Source: Rutstroemia sp. NJR-2017a BVV2 (taxonomy: Eukaryota; Ascomycota; Leotiomycetes; Helotiales; Rutstroemiaceae). Taken from it: a stretch of 64,000 nt of DNA. Every line of letters begins with the position of its first letter. Within the stretch, counting starts at the first letter, position 1. The stretch is taken from positions 811,001 through 875,000 of the forward strand of contig NJPS01000004.1 in the NCBI GenBank assembly GCA_002946415.1, given 5' to 3'. Below, piece after piece: positions 31,289-42,286 of the stretch. The notes under the pieces were generated by a model. The model was not told the DNA's origin and did not search any database. It saw only the letters and a list, made by a program, of their open reading frames with translations. The position numbers and the translations under genes were made by a program.

Positions 31289-33747
31289 CTATTTCTCTAA
31301 AGCTGCAGCCAGCATCTCCGTAATAGCGAGGATTTTCTCCTCTTGAAATCTCCTTCCTACTATTTGCAATCCAACGTGAGCTCCGTCGTAGATTTCTGGA
31401 TCATCTATATTACGTGTTAGCTCGGTTGGAAAAAGAACTATTTAGCGAAACCGACAAGGGAAATGCGATAGGGAAGAACAACGAGTCAGGTATCGGATCG
31501 CACTTACAGGATTTCCAAAGTTGTTCATCTGCCGGGTTCAGAGGCTTGTAACTGTGATCGAATAGATCGATGTTTTTGTCGACAGTTGTGACAGGGAGGA
31601 TCGACGCGGTGTAGTCCAAGAGATTGACGAATGTGGTGTATGCTGAAGCAAACATATGTTAGAGTTTCAAGACAGATGATTGATAGATGCGAAGAGTGAG
31701 GACTCACCTATGTAGTTGGAACTCGTTCTAATATTGGCAGGCATAGGAGCCAACGGTGTAATGATAGCATCCACAGGTCTCCCAGTTCCAGTGAGCTCAG
31801 CAGTACTATTCCAGTACTCCATATACTCCTTTTGGAACTCTCTCTTCTTTCTGTTGACTTCGGCGATGTCGAAACCAGTCATTTGTGGTTTGAGAGCACC
31901 GTAGTGCTTTTTGAGCTGGGGAATCACAGGCTCGCCGGAGAGGGCCAGTGCATTGTAAACTATTTAATGTGAGTAAAGAGAATAGATATCAGGAGGATTC
32001 GAGAGATTGCGTACTATCTTTTCCTCCATCAAATGACCATGCCTTGCTCTACTCACTGTTAGTGTGGGTAGGACTCATTGGGACTGGATGACACTTACAC
32101 CTATAGTATTGCCACGTTGATGAGAAGGAGGATCCCACTAAGAAGTATGAAAGTTAGTATAGTTCAAAAGTATTTTGATATTGCCACCCTGGTAACTGTG
32201 GGTTGTGAATCAATAAACAAAACACCACTTACTTCAATGACTGTATGTCCAAGCTTCCTAACTGCGTCGATGACCATTCTGATGGCCCTGGCAACAGGAG
32301 GTTGAGGTGACACTCCTTGATCACTTATCATAAGTGCAAAAGCGAGCTTTCCACTGCCAGGCTTGGTAACACATTCTGCCTTAGAATTTTCGCTGACATC
32401 GAACTTTGAGACACCGTTAGTTTTACCGCTGGCATTGGCCATGGGGATGCCGGCAATTTCAGATGTACTGCTGGCATTAAAGTTACCATTAGTCTCCGTC
32501 GCACCTTCGAGTCCAAAAGCATCGATGATCGTTCGTTCATGCGCATCTCGCCATGGGATTTCGCACACTAGAGGGTCGTGCAACCATGGCTCAGTGCTGA
32601 GGATGGCTTTCGTTATGAATCTCAGAGACCTTGCAGTCGTAGCGAGAGGACCAACAACAGAAAGCGTTGTATTCTGACCGTCCATGCTGTTTGCAAGACC
32701 TTCAAATGGTAATCTGCCGCTAGATGGTCGCAAGCCATACAGGCCATTGAATGCAGCTGGAATACGAATGCTGCCACCAACGTCCGTGCCGAAACCAACT
32801 GGACTTCCCTTGAGTCCGATCAGAGCACCTTCGCCCCCCGAGCTTCCACCAGGTCCCAAAAGCCTATTTTTGGGGTTCTCTGTGATACCAAAAATGTTGT
32901 TGCGGGTGTCGCCCGCCATTAAAGTTTGAGGTACGCTAGTTTTGCAGAAGAGAATGGCACCAAGGCTTCGGAGTTCTTCGACCATTACACTCTCGTAAAA
33001 TCGCTCCTTGCCTGTAGCTTTCTCGCCTTGGAAGGTTCCAATCCAGCCAACATATCCCATGGTGGTTTCTACACCTTTCACGTGAAATCTAGAAAGACGT
33101 TAGTAGGCATTTTTCCGCGGCACAATCTTCAACTTACTGATCCTTCAGACTGACTGGAAGTCCATGTAGCGGGCCGATAGGCTTCTGGTGATCGGCATAG
33201 TAATCGTCTAGTTTCTGTGCTTCCGCAATTGCCTCCTCAAAGAAAATCTCGTGCAAACAGTTAACCTACAAATAGATTAAAAAAGGTGATTCGAATCTGC
33301 ATTTTTTGGACTGACTAGTTGATGGGCTAGTGCTGCTCGGTGGCAGAATGCCTCGCACACTTCCCGTGCTGTCCATACTCCTGTGGTAGTCTTCTCCACA
33401 ATACCGACAGCGTCCGTCTCAGTGATTTCGATTTCCCTATCTGAGAGAAACTGCTGGATGTACTTCTCAGTAACATCCCTCTGATCGATTATCGAAGGAA
33501 CATGATCTAGGCGCCATTGTTGCGGGATCAAAGCATTAACTGAATCACGCTTTTTCTTTGCAGCGGCTTGCCAACCGATTAGGGCTGATTTGGATTTGAA
33601 TGATCGATCGTTTTTGAGGAGCCTCTTGAACCAGTATGACTTGATGTTCGATATCGTGACAACCAATGACTGTAGTATAACGAAATCATTGCGGCGGATC
33701 CAGGTCAGGTCAGTCTGGGTTTTCTCATCTGGAGTGATCCGTCCCAT
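31289..33747 (-). CDS. Amidase-signature family hydrolase
   Basis: Amidase (acetamidase/fatty-acid-amide-hydrolase-like) that hydrolyses a carboxamide to acid and ammonia or amine. Eight exons (33747-33316, 33265-33138, 33088-32233, 32137-32099, 32048-32015, 31959-31708, 31642-31508, 31404-31289) with introns of 49-103 nt keep frame and give 663 aa. The ATG at 33747 (MGRITPDEK) is used; the upstream in-frame TTG is not a likely start. Catalytic triad: Lys in HGLPVSLKDQ, cis-Ser in GPGGSSGGEG, nucleophile Ser in FGTDVGGSIRIPAAF. Typical fungal amidase landmarks follow: KAWSFDGGKD, DAIITPLAPMPA, NLLDYTASILPVT, PEIYDGAHVGLQIVGRRFQE. The first ~45 residues and a Ser/Asn-rich insert (SSTSEIAGIPMANASGKTN) are extra to the family core. 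No signal peptide. Two tiny internal exons (39 and 34 nt) are easily missed by gene finders. Physiological substrate unknown. Confidence 0.92.
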
Positions 33748-33985
33748 TTTGGAAGATGTTGAATATGTGACAGTAGTTTTTGGAAATGACAACCAAAATC
33801 ACATTCAAAATTTAGGAAGTAAGGAAAGAAAAAAGAGAAAATCGAGTTGGTCGTAGAGTAAGATAGTAGTATAGTGGGATTTAACGTGAAGACCCATTCG
33901 TTTAAGATAAGGGATCATACTATCAGTTGGTCCGAGATTAGCCGGGCCCAGGGCGTTAATGCAAATGGTTGGACACTCTTCAAGA

Positions 33986-35155
33986 TTAGGCATTCCCCCG
34001 TCGTTCTCGCATTTGCCGAACATTTAAATTGATTCTTTTGTTCGCCATCGGAAGGGGAACCTTTTTGCAGCTTTTGCCTACTGCTTCGAAAAGATCAGGT
34101 GGGCAAGTGTCAGGAATGATTTTGGGTACGCCATGCCAAGCAAACCTCGATTCACCTGTCATGTAGAGTGCGTCTCCAGACCTGAGACGGACGACGATGT
34201 GATCTTTGCCGGTATCGCTCTTATTCAGGCCGATTATGAATATGCAGTCGCACCCGATACTAATGCTGACAAGGCCGCGATCAACCTCTTCACTTACGTC
34301 GCGGTGGAGACTCAGGGTATCTCCTGGAGAGTAGAAATTGACGATAGCTGCTTCAGGTTCCATTTCTGGAAACAATTGCCCAATGAGCCATTTCATGTCG
34401 TTGGGGAATTCTGGAGGTTCTTCTTCTGGGTAAATTTTCTTGGTCCAATCATATTGCCCTCCAAGCGTGATCCATCGCAGCTTTTTGATCATGACTTGAG
34501 ATAAGGTCAAAGGTTTGTGAACTGTGGGATCAATGGGCGTTGCAATGATGGCCTCTGGAGAAGAGTTCTGCCAATCTTTGAAGTCGACCCGGTAGTGTGC
34601 ATGGAGGTTGGTTTTGTGACTTGGGTTAGGGAGTTCCTCATAGAGTACCTCATCGACCAACTCGGCTTGAACCTCGACAGGAATCAGAGATGGTATGATC
34701 ACAAGACCTAGCTCGTAGTCAGAAAGTGTCCCAGAGTAAACTGTTGACGGCAGCCACGCCAAAAGAAGTATTGCTACTGCAATGATTTCAAGTAGGGGAA
34801 AAGGGCACTCCATGCTCACACAAAGAGACGTGGATTTGTACATAGAAAATTGCTCGCTCCTACCAGGTAATATCCCAGGATCGAATGCATCTTCTTCGAG
34901 AGAGGATTTGCTAGTTCGACCATCACCGGGAGGTTTCGACTGCCCCAAAGGTACTTTTCCTCTTTTGCACAAATAGTTTAAGAAAACCTCATCTCGCAAA
35001 CCTTTAGATACATTTCCCAACCCGGAAGCACCCATTCTGCGAAAGTCGACAATGCTCTCGTCAGCATCGATATTTCGGATGTCCATGTTTTTATAACGTT
35101 TGAAGACCTGCTTCAAATACTCTGGCGGAGCTTCATGGGGATCGAGATGCTCCAT
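33986..35155 (-). CDS. abh1: ALKBH1/Abh1-type 2-oxoglutarate Fe(II) dioxygenase
   Basis: AlkB-family dioxygenase, ALKBH1 branch: oxidative demethylase acting on nucleic acid (DNA/tRNA in studied members). The open frame encodes 389 aa, but it hides an in-frame 81-nt intron at about 34741-34821 (GT|GTGAG...CAACAG); splicing joins YKSTSLF to YSGTLSDYELGLVIIP and gives 362 aa. Without splicing a spurious hydrophobic stretch (LLEIIAVAILLLAW) would sit in the middle. The fold shows GLVIIPSLIPVEVQ at its start, NLHAHYRVDF, the nucleotide-lid region with PNDMKWLIGQLFP, iron ligands His and Asp in LSLHRDVSEEVDRG, the second His in FAWHGVPKI, and the 2OG-binding Arg in RINLNVRQM. It is downstream of and divergent from cdc2 (766 bases between starts) and ends 238 bases from the amidase start. 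Iron and 2OG sites are complete, so activity is expected. Confidence 0.9.
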   Translation of the reverse strand: MEHLDPHEAPPEYLKQVFKRYKNMDIRNIDADESIVDFRRMGASGLGNVSKGLRDEVFLNYLCKRGKVPLGQSKPPGDGRTSKSSLEEDAFDPGILPGRSEQFSMYKSTSLCVSMECPFPLLEIIAVAILLLAWLPSTVYSGTLSDYELGLVIIPSLIPVEVQAELVDEVLYEELPNPSHKTNLHAHYRVDFKDWQNSSPEAIIATPIDPTVHKPLTLSQVMIKKLRWITLGGQYDWTKKIYPEEEPPEFPNDMKWLIGQLFPEMEPEAAIVNFYSPGDTLSLHRDVSEEVDRGLVSISIGCDCIFIIGLNKSDTGKDHIVVRLRSGDALYMTGESRFAWHGVPKIIPDTCPPDLFEAVGKSCKKVPLPMANKRINLNVRQMRERRGNA

Positions 35156-35921
35156 AATTGATCAATTCCTTTCGATACAGGAGATCATCAGACTACTTGA
35201 AGACAATCTTGACAATGTTGACATTGACTTCAGCTCGGGTCTAAACTTTGGAGTGGTACTTTCGTACAACACTGTTTTCTCGAGGTGACTAGAGCGATGA
35301 CGTGCATGCACTTCAAGGTCTTGTCTTTCTCGATTGTAAACAAGACAAGGTTCACCACTGTAAGTTGCGACGCACTTTCCAGAGTGAATGGCTGAGCTGA
35401 GCTGTACTTTGTCCGTGCCAGCCGTTTGTGCTCGGTGTCGTCCCATGAAAATTTTTGGCTTTTGGATTAAATTTTAGCCGAGATCGCGTTTGTTGTTGAC
35501 AACGCGCCGCTATTAACGTTGACTTGGGTTGAACGGGTTACCCGATTATTTCTTGTTTACTCCTGAGTTACCTGTAGGCCAACGACCAAATATATGTTCG
35601 AATCCTCGGACAACACAGAAAAGCGGAATTCGAACCCCCCAGAGGTGTCACATTTCATCCTATCGCTCATTACACTCGTCCCCTCCATTCTGCTGTCAAT
35701 TCGTTCTACTTTCTTCTTGTCCCACGAATACTCACAGACGCCTGGCTGGATTCAAATGCTCTTGTTACCATAACCCAGAACCAATTATCACACCGAGCTG
35801 CCCCTCCTTCACACCGCCCCACTTGAACGGCGGAAAGCAGATTTATTTTCTTCGATTAGATTGTGTATATCTAGTCCTCTACGTTCTCTAAACCTTTGGC
35901 ATCAGCATATATTCAGGAATC
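35156..35921. promoter_or_regulatory. Divergent promoter region abh1/cdc2
   Basis: 766 bases between divergent start codons. It holds CGGGTTACCCG at 35534-35544, containing TTACCCG, the budding-yeast Reb1 core, and an ACGCG word at 35502-35506 resembling a MluI cell-cycle box. Either could matter for a cell-cycle kinase gene, but both are short and only suggestive. No gene seen. Confidence 0.45.
35534..35544. promoter_or_regulatory. Reb1-like TTACCCG palindromic site
   Basis: CGGGTTACCCG carries the TTACCCG core bound by budding-yeast Reb1, a general regulatory factor that clears nucleosomes. It sits about midway between the abh1 and cdc2 start codons. Inference from motif only. Confidence 0.3.
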
Positions 35922-37112
35922 ATGGAGAACTACCAGAAGTTGGAGAAAATTGGAGAGGGTACGTCCCATTTGCGCAGCGGCAAAAATAGCAAACATGCAA
36001 TCCCCGACTGTTTACTATCAAACGCGAAGTATCCAAAACTGACATTGTTCACGCGCAGGAACATACGGTGTTGTTTACAAGGCCAAAGATCTCACGCACC
36101 CAGGACGAATCGTTGCCCTCAAGAAGATTCGACTTGAGGCAGAAGATGAGGGAGTTCCCAGTACGGCAATTCGAGAGATTTCTCTCCTGAAAGAGATGAA
36201 CGACCCCAACATCGTCCGCCTTTTCAACATCGTGCACGCAGATGGCCACAAGCTATACCTGGTCTTCGAATTCCTCGATTTGGATCTGAAGAAATACATG
36301 GAGGCTCTGCCGGTTTCCGATGGTGGCAGGGGTCGAGCTTTACCTGAAGGATCTGGACCGGATTTGGGCAGACTTGGGTTAGGTGATGCTATGGTCAAGA
36401 AGTTTATGAGTCAATTGTGCGAGGGCGTTAGATATTGTCACAGCCATCGAATCTTACATCGAGATCTGAAGCCACAGAACTTACTTATTGATCGGGAAGG
36501 TAACCTCAAGCTTGCAGATTTCGGTCTTGCTCGTGCTTTTGGTGTTCCTCTCCGCACATATACCCACGAAGTTGTTACTCTCTGGTATCGAGCTCCGGAA
36601 ATTCTTCTCGGTGGTCGACAATATTCTACGGGTGTGGATATGTGGTCCGTTGGATGTATCTTCGCGGAGATGTGCACTAGGAAACCGCTCTTCCCCGGTG
36701 ATTCGGAGATTGACGAAATCTTCAAGATCTTCAGGTGAATAAATCTACACATCCAACCAAAACCCCACAACAAAGCTAACTCAAAACCAGACTCTTAGGT
36801 ACACCCAACGATCAAGAATGGCCCGGTGTCAGCGACAAGACATGTTTCCCCGACTTCAAGCCCTCGTTCCCCAAATGGCAAAGAGATCCCAACCAAGTCC
36901 TCTGCTCCAACCTCGACGAAGCTGGACTGGATCTCCTCGAAATGCTTCTCGTATACGACCCCGCCGGACGAATCTCCGCCAAACAAGCCTGTCAACATCC
37001 ATACTTCGAAGAAGGCAGTTCGGCCTACTCAGGACGCGGTCTAGGAGCTACATACCGAAGCCCGAGCGAAACGAACGGTGCGGGCGGAGCAGACACAAAT
37101 GGATACCACTGA
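35922..37112 (+). CDS. cdc2: Cyclin-dependent kinase 1 (Cdc2/NimX)
   Basis: Master cell-cycle kinase that acts with cyclins at G1/S and G2/M. Three exons (35922-35958, 36059-36734, 36791-37112) give 344 aa. The P-loop [10 protein letters not shown] contains the inhibitory Thr14/Tyr15 pair and is split by the first intron (100 nt) after GE-G. The cyclin-binding helix is the canonical [27 protein letters not shown] and [11 protein letters not shown] follow, and the T-loop [15 protein letters not shown] has the activating Thr. A 20-odd-residue Gly-rich insert after [15 protein letters not shown] (in the loop before [12 protein letters not shown]) is typical of filamentous-fungal NimX proteins and absent from yeast Cdc28. 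The C-terminal tail after HPYFEEG is extended ([19 protein letters not shown]). Essential gene; identity is certain apart from naming. Confidence 0.97.
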
Positions 37113-37426
37113 GGACTGAAGGGATTACAAGAACGCCAATAATTGCATTACATTGGAGTTCAGCTGCGCGCCGTGATGAGAGATGGGATGGGATAATTTA
37201 TGACAAATGACTAAGAACACGAAGGGAAAGGAAGGGAGAGAGGGGCATTGATTTGATGTCTGGAACGAACAGGGAGAGAGATGATGGATAGTAAAGCTTA
37301 CCCTAGGTATAGCTAGAAAGAAATAACATAGCCATGAGCTTCAGGATAAGAATTGCATTGGAGGGACTACGGGATGGATGGAGGGAGGGACGGATGGGGG
37401 AAAATTCATAACATACTACCAAGGAG

Positions 37427-37457
37427 AATGGATGGATGAATGGATGGATGGATGGGG
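37427..37457 (+). repeat. GGAT tetranucleotide repeat
   Basis: About seven GGAT/GAAT units in the 3' flank of cdc2; further GGATGGAGGGAGGGACGGATGG just upstream at 37374-37397. Confidence 0.75.
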
Positions 37458-37566
37458 TGCATTAAGGGGGAGGGAGCAAATTTTTATTATGATGGTTAAT
37501 TGCAAGCTACCTCCTCTTTTTTTTCTCTTCTACTTTCTTAATTTACTACTTTTACTTTCCACTGTT

Positions 37567-37624
37567 GTTTGTGTTTGTGTTTGTGTTTGTGTTTGTGTTT
37601 GTGTTTGTGTTTGTGTTTGTGTTG
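37567..37624 (+). repeat. (TTTGTG)n hexanucleotide microsatellite
   Basis: About nine uninterrupted TTTGTG units ending in TTGCGTGTG. Likely length-variable between strains. Confidence 0.92.
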
Positions 37625-38140
37625 CGTGTGTTTAGTGTGCGAGGTCTTGTCTGGTGAGGAAGCGGGGTGTGTTTGGGTAAATATAGATAGATAGGCGGAG
37701 GGGAGGGGCGTCTTTATCGCTTTTTGTAGTTGTATAAAATAAGTTGTGGAGGAAGAGGGTGAATGAGAAAGAAAGAGAGTAGTAAGATCATTACTAGGCC
37801 TATTTCTATGTTTATGACTCTGTGTGATAGTTGCTCTGAAAGTATTATACTGGGTGACTGGGTGAGAGGCCGGGGAAAGAAGTGGAAGCGGGTGTATCTG
37901 GATTATATATATAAGAGTCGAGTTTGGGTATTTGTAAGTTATAAGTGCTGTTTAGTGAGTGGTATGATTGGTATATTCTTGTCCTGTTCTAGATTTTTCT
38001 ATCCTATATATTGTTGACCTCTAAAAACGCCTTTGCTTAACTTATCCGGAGCTCATTTTCATCCATCTCAAATTTCCCATTGCCTTTTCGCCTCTCCTTC
38101 TTTTCCCATCCCCCCCTTCTCCACCCCCCTACTCCTCCCC

Positions 38141-38821
38141 CTACTCCTCCCCTTCCCCCTCCTCCCTCCCAACCAACCACCTCCACTCCTCCCCCCCCTC
38201 TTCCTCATACCTCCTCCACCCCTCCCTGCGCAGACTCCCCCTCGCAACCTCAATATCGCACTCGATATCCTTGACCAAGCTCTCCAAATCCACGTAATCC
38301 AGCTCTGGCCGAATATACCCCAGGATCAGCACACGCATGAAGGAGCCGTAGAAATCGGTGTCGAATTTGTGCAGCAGGTGCACTTCCGCCGAGCGCACGG
38401 TGTTTTTGTAGAAGGGGTTGTAGCCGATCGACATTACCATGGGGTAGATGGTTGGGAGGGGGGTGGAGGAGGTGGAGGTAGAGGTGGTTGTAGTTGAGGT
38501 GGAGGTGTTAGAGGTGCTAGAGGGAGAGGGGGACAGAGATGCATAGCCGAAATAGACACCGCTGGCGGCGGAGTCGATCCAGGGCGCGGTGTCGACGGGG
38601 ATATTGGCTGTGGGGATGCCGAGCTGGGGGAAGAGGGGGGGATTAGTTTGGGGACTTTTGTGTGAGGGGGGTGGAGGGGAGAAAGGTCAGATAAATATGT
38701 ATACCTCTTTCGAACCACGTCCGAATCCAGATACGACTTTGCCCTTCATGCGCAAGGGGAAGGGAGGTTCGGGACCACTGTCGGGTCCGACGATCATGGG
38801 TCGGGGTTCTGCGGTGGGCAT
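38141..38821 (-). CDS. FMN1: Riboflavin kinase Fmn1
   Basis: ATP:riboflavin 5'-phosphotransferase, making FMN for all flavoproteins. Two exons (38821-38705, 38623-38141) separated by an 81-nt intron give 199 aa, close to yeast Fmn1 (218 aa). Key parts: [13 protein letters not shown], then [11 protein letters not shown] (the conserved G-x-PTAN nucleotide/Mg motif, split right at the intron), [30 protein letters not shown] and [21 protein letters not shown], in which the Glu of AEVHLL is the expected catalytic base region. A Ser/Thr-only tract of about 20 residues sits between [15 protein letters not shown] and [14 protein letters not shown] and appears as GGAGGT-rich DNA on the plus strand. 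The C-terminal ~25 residues are Glu/Arg-rich. Small, single-domain enzyme; the call is secure. Confidence 0.94.
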
Positions 38822-40466
38822 TTTGGAGAGTTGTTGGTGGGATAGTTGAATTGGTATTACTAGTTTAGTAGGTGGGAGAAGGAGAGATAAGTATGAATTA
38901 TGAATTATGGAGGGCGATTATGGTTGTGGAAATGGTAGATTATATTCAGCTAGGCAGTAAAGTAGAGATCTAGAGTCATGGTGGGGGTGTTGAAATAATT
39001 CGGGGTGGTGGTACTCTAAGCAAGGCTGTGATTGATTATCGCGACGAATTAGATTATTGGTTAGCGAGAGATTGAGGGGCAAGGCTAACGAGAGACTTGG
39101 GGCAAGTAACAGAATGTCTCACAGCCTTGCGAGTGTGATCGGCTCCGATGTAAGTCAGAACTGCTGGCCACGATAGCACCACCCACCATCTGTCTAACTT
39201 CCATCCTTCCGGAAATGGATACTCATACGATACTCATACAGATGTTCGTGGATCTGTTACATACGAAGTATAGCTCATCCCTTCCATCGGGTTCAGCAAA
39301 CACACCATCTGTGAGGATACAAATGCAACGAACCATTTCCGTAACAACTCCAACCACAAACAAAGCTTGTACCTGTACATCCATCCATCTGTCCTCTACG
39401 TACCTACCTCACCCCGCGTACCCCTTACTCTCAAAATACACACCTCCCACAACTAAAAGCACCCAACCGCTCATCACAACATAATCTGGGAATTGGGAAT
39501 CGGGAATCTCTCCTCACTCCAAAATGATGCAAGATGCGCGTAGCCGTGCCGTCCGCTTGGAAAATAACATTTTCGCTTGTGAAAGGTAAGAAAGTTGGTC
39601 CGGGAAAAGGAAAAGTATGTGGCTGGTAACACACGAGTGAGGGAGGGAAGGAAGGTTGACGCGGTGATGAGGGAGCGACGAGGGAGGATGGAAAAGTTGT
39701 GCGACGATGATGGATGATGGGTTTTGGGGATTGGGGTTGTTTACTGTTTTTTGGTATTTTATTTGTATTCTGGTAAAAAATTCATAAATTACAAAAAGTC
39801 CATATTCTCTGCAGCTTCATCGCTGCTCTTCCCAAATCCCCAGCCTTCTCCTACAGAAGTACCTCACCCCAGCCAATAATAAGCGCTTCACACTCACTCC
39901 CCGCCGCCTTCTTTTACAGCACACACACCCCTGTCGCCTCCAGCTCACCAATCCTAAAAAAATGAAGATGGCAGGACAACCAGTGTTACAAGAAGCTCTG
40001 TCTCTCTACTTCTCTTCCTCTCTCTCTTCTATTCTTCCATTCCTAACAATTTTGGCATAACTATTCAAAAGTCCATCGTCGTTTTACATTCTTCGGGATT
40101 TATTCTCAATCAGTACTCGATTGATTGATTGCTTGATTGATTAGATCTCTTATCGCATTTGTTTACTTTGACAACGGACGATCGAGACGAGGCTGAGGAT
40201 TGGGATTTTTGGTTAGCATTTTGGAGACGGGAAAGAGAGAGAAAAAGGTATGTTTGTTGAATGAGTGAATGGATACATTTACGCATACTTACAAGATCTC
40301 TAGATTTCTCATTCCTCTCATCACTCAATTGAGAGAAATTTCAATAAATCAATCCAACTTCCTCACCGCAAAGCACATCTTCACCGCACCACCAGCAAAT
40401 CCACTTCCTCTCCGCAACAAACACACCCTCCACACCGCCCACACACCAACCTAAAACACCGCCAAG
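38822..40466. other. Intergenic 1.6 kb
   Basis: Divergent upstream region of FMN1 and of the 52-aa membrane protein. It contains one TACGAAGTA word (39262-39270) and C/T-rich sequence near 40000-40040 that may be the leader of the small gene. No other gene recognised. Confidence 0.5.
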
Positions 40467-40625
40467 ATGAAGGAAAACGACGTCGTCGCCGTAATCATCA
40501 TCATCCTATTCATCATCCTCGCGCTCATCGCCTACGGCATCTACCGTCTGGTGCAGCAGGCCCGCGGCGAATCGTCGACGATTAGTGGGAGCAGTACGGG
40601 GAGCAGTAGTTTGGCCGATGATTGA
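40467..40625 (+). CDS. 52-aa single-span membrane microprotein
   Basis: A small open frame of 53 codons, below usual annotation cut-offs. The product has a short charged start (MKENDVV), one strongly hydrophobic helix of about 20 residues (AVIIIILFIILALIAYGIY) closed by RLVQQARGE, and a Ser/Gly-rich tail ending SLADD. The helix codons are mostly C-ending (ATC, CTC, GCC, TAC, GGC), matching highly used codons and contrasting with the AT-rich flanks, which supports real coding. The ATG has a purine at -3 (AAG ATG). The inside-positive rule suggests a cytosolic C-terminus. It stands alone between FMN1 and acuK. I do not know the family; it resembles small regulatory or assembly subunits of membrane complexes in shape only. 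Confidence 0.65.
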   Translation: MKENDVVAVIIIILFIILALIAYGIYRLVQQARGESSTISGSSTGSSSLADD

Positions 40626-42286
40626 TCGATCTGCGCTACTGTTTTTCTCTGTTTTGTTTTTGGGGGGCATGGCGTGCATGTGTGGGGATATGCGAAGAAA
40701 CAGCGTGCATGGGAATTGCATCCCTATGAGGAGCAGATTTTAGGGTGCTGGGATGAGGGATGAAGGAGTATATACCATACACCATACACCATACCCCACC
40801 CTATGCGTATGACCTACTCCTCTACTCGGAGGAAGGAGCACGTCTTTTTTCTGTTAGATTTTTATGTTTACGTTTGGCCCTCGGAAATGGGTCTGGACTG
40901 GGACTGGGAGGTTAATGACTGGAACGAAATGGATGGGTTGGGTAGGTGGTCAAACGACGAGATGACACAAGATGGATGGCATGATGCCTTCCCCTCTATC
41001 TACCACGACGAGCACTTTGGGATGGGAGGTTACATGTACATGAGGAATGTTTATTTAACGAGCGATCAAGCGGGAATATTGAATTGATATCCACCAAATA
41101 GATTGGTCTGGATTGGATGAATGGGAATGGATTGGACTGAATTGGATAGGGGAAATCTACTGAGTACGTTATTATTGTATATATAGCATCACATATCCAG
41201 CATTAGCATTTTGGGAGTTGTTTTTGTTCTTTGCTGTTCAGGAAATATCTTCTGCGAGAAGTAGAGGATGAATAAATGTCAAATTACAACACCATTTATA
41301 CATTGTTTAAATTTTGGAGCCCGAGTGAACGGCAAATAATGGTATCATTGTCATCTCATCTCAACACGTTAATCCTATGCTACGCTATGCTTGCTCTGTA
41401 ACAACGCAATATCAAAACCCCCTAAACCAACATCTGTCTGTCTTTTCCGGCTCCCCTGCCCCTCTCTGTCATAAGAATTCCACATCCACCCAAGAATCAT
41501 ATCATCGTATTCAAAAAATCATCAAAATACAAAGAGCCACTCCATCCATCCATCTCTCTCTGTATCTCCTGCCTTCCAGCCACTTCACCAATAAATATTT
41601 TCTTCCCCTCCTCGCCTCTCCTTCATTGCATCCTCACCATCTCACAGTATCCAAAACCCACAACATATAAACCCAATTTCCAATTCCAAACCCGGTAAAA
41701 TATCCCATTTCCCATCCCCCCAATCCCATCCCATCCAACCCAAACCAAACCAATCCCATACCGAATCCCAGCCCAAAGCCCGAATGCAGCTAATCCCAAG
41801 TATGCTCCCAATAGAGATATAACCAGAAGGCGAAAAGAACGTATTCACAATTTAAAAATAGCCCCTTATCTCCCATCTCCCAAACAGAGAAAGGGAATAC
41901 CATCATCAATCTCTCTGCTGCGTAATATACCCATTAATACCCGATCCCGTCTTATTTTTTGTAGACCAACCCGAGGAATCCAAAATCTTATCCAAAAAAA
42001 AAAATATTTGCGCCGTGTAATTTTTTTCCTATCCCCAAAACTGCCTATCCCATGCATGCATGCAAAATAAACGCAAGTAGAAGCAGAGAGAAAAGGTCGT
42101 AAACAGAGGGTGAGGTCCAGGAAGTGCGGATCGATCCATATGGTACTATTTCGTTGGAAGTAAGCGCCAGTGGGTATAGAGAGTGTATATGTATAAGAAC
42201 CAAGAGAGCAAACGGAAGACCGAAGTGTAGATCCAGAGACGGCTGGGTATAGAACGCGGGTATGAATGTCGACAGCCAAGCATGCA
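40626..42286. other. Intergenic between convergent small gene and acuK
   Basis: 1.66 kb of AT-rich sequence with a CCATACA triplication (40773-40796), TGGATTGGA-type words around 41100-41150 and a pyrimidine-rich stretch at 41540-41640. Frames here lack coding character. Much of the right part is probably the acuK 3' untranslated region. Confidence 0.5.

Larger units (their letters stand above)
37113..38140. other. Intergenic between convergent cdc2 and FMN1
   Basis: 1.0 kb containing GGAT and TTTGTG microsatellites, then a C/T-rich stretch before the riboflavin kinase stop. No gene seen. Confidence 0.55.

Noticed and set aside
33748..33792. Upstream extension of the amidase
   Set aside because: Starts at TTG; the first ATG in frame is at 33747.
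34760..34830. Transmembrane segment in the ALKBH1-type protein
   Set aside because: It is the translation of an in-frame intron with good splice signals; splicing restores the expected fold start.
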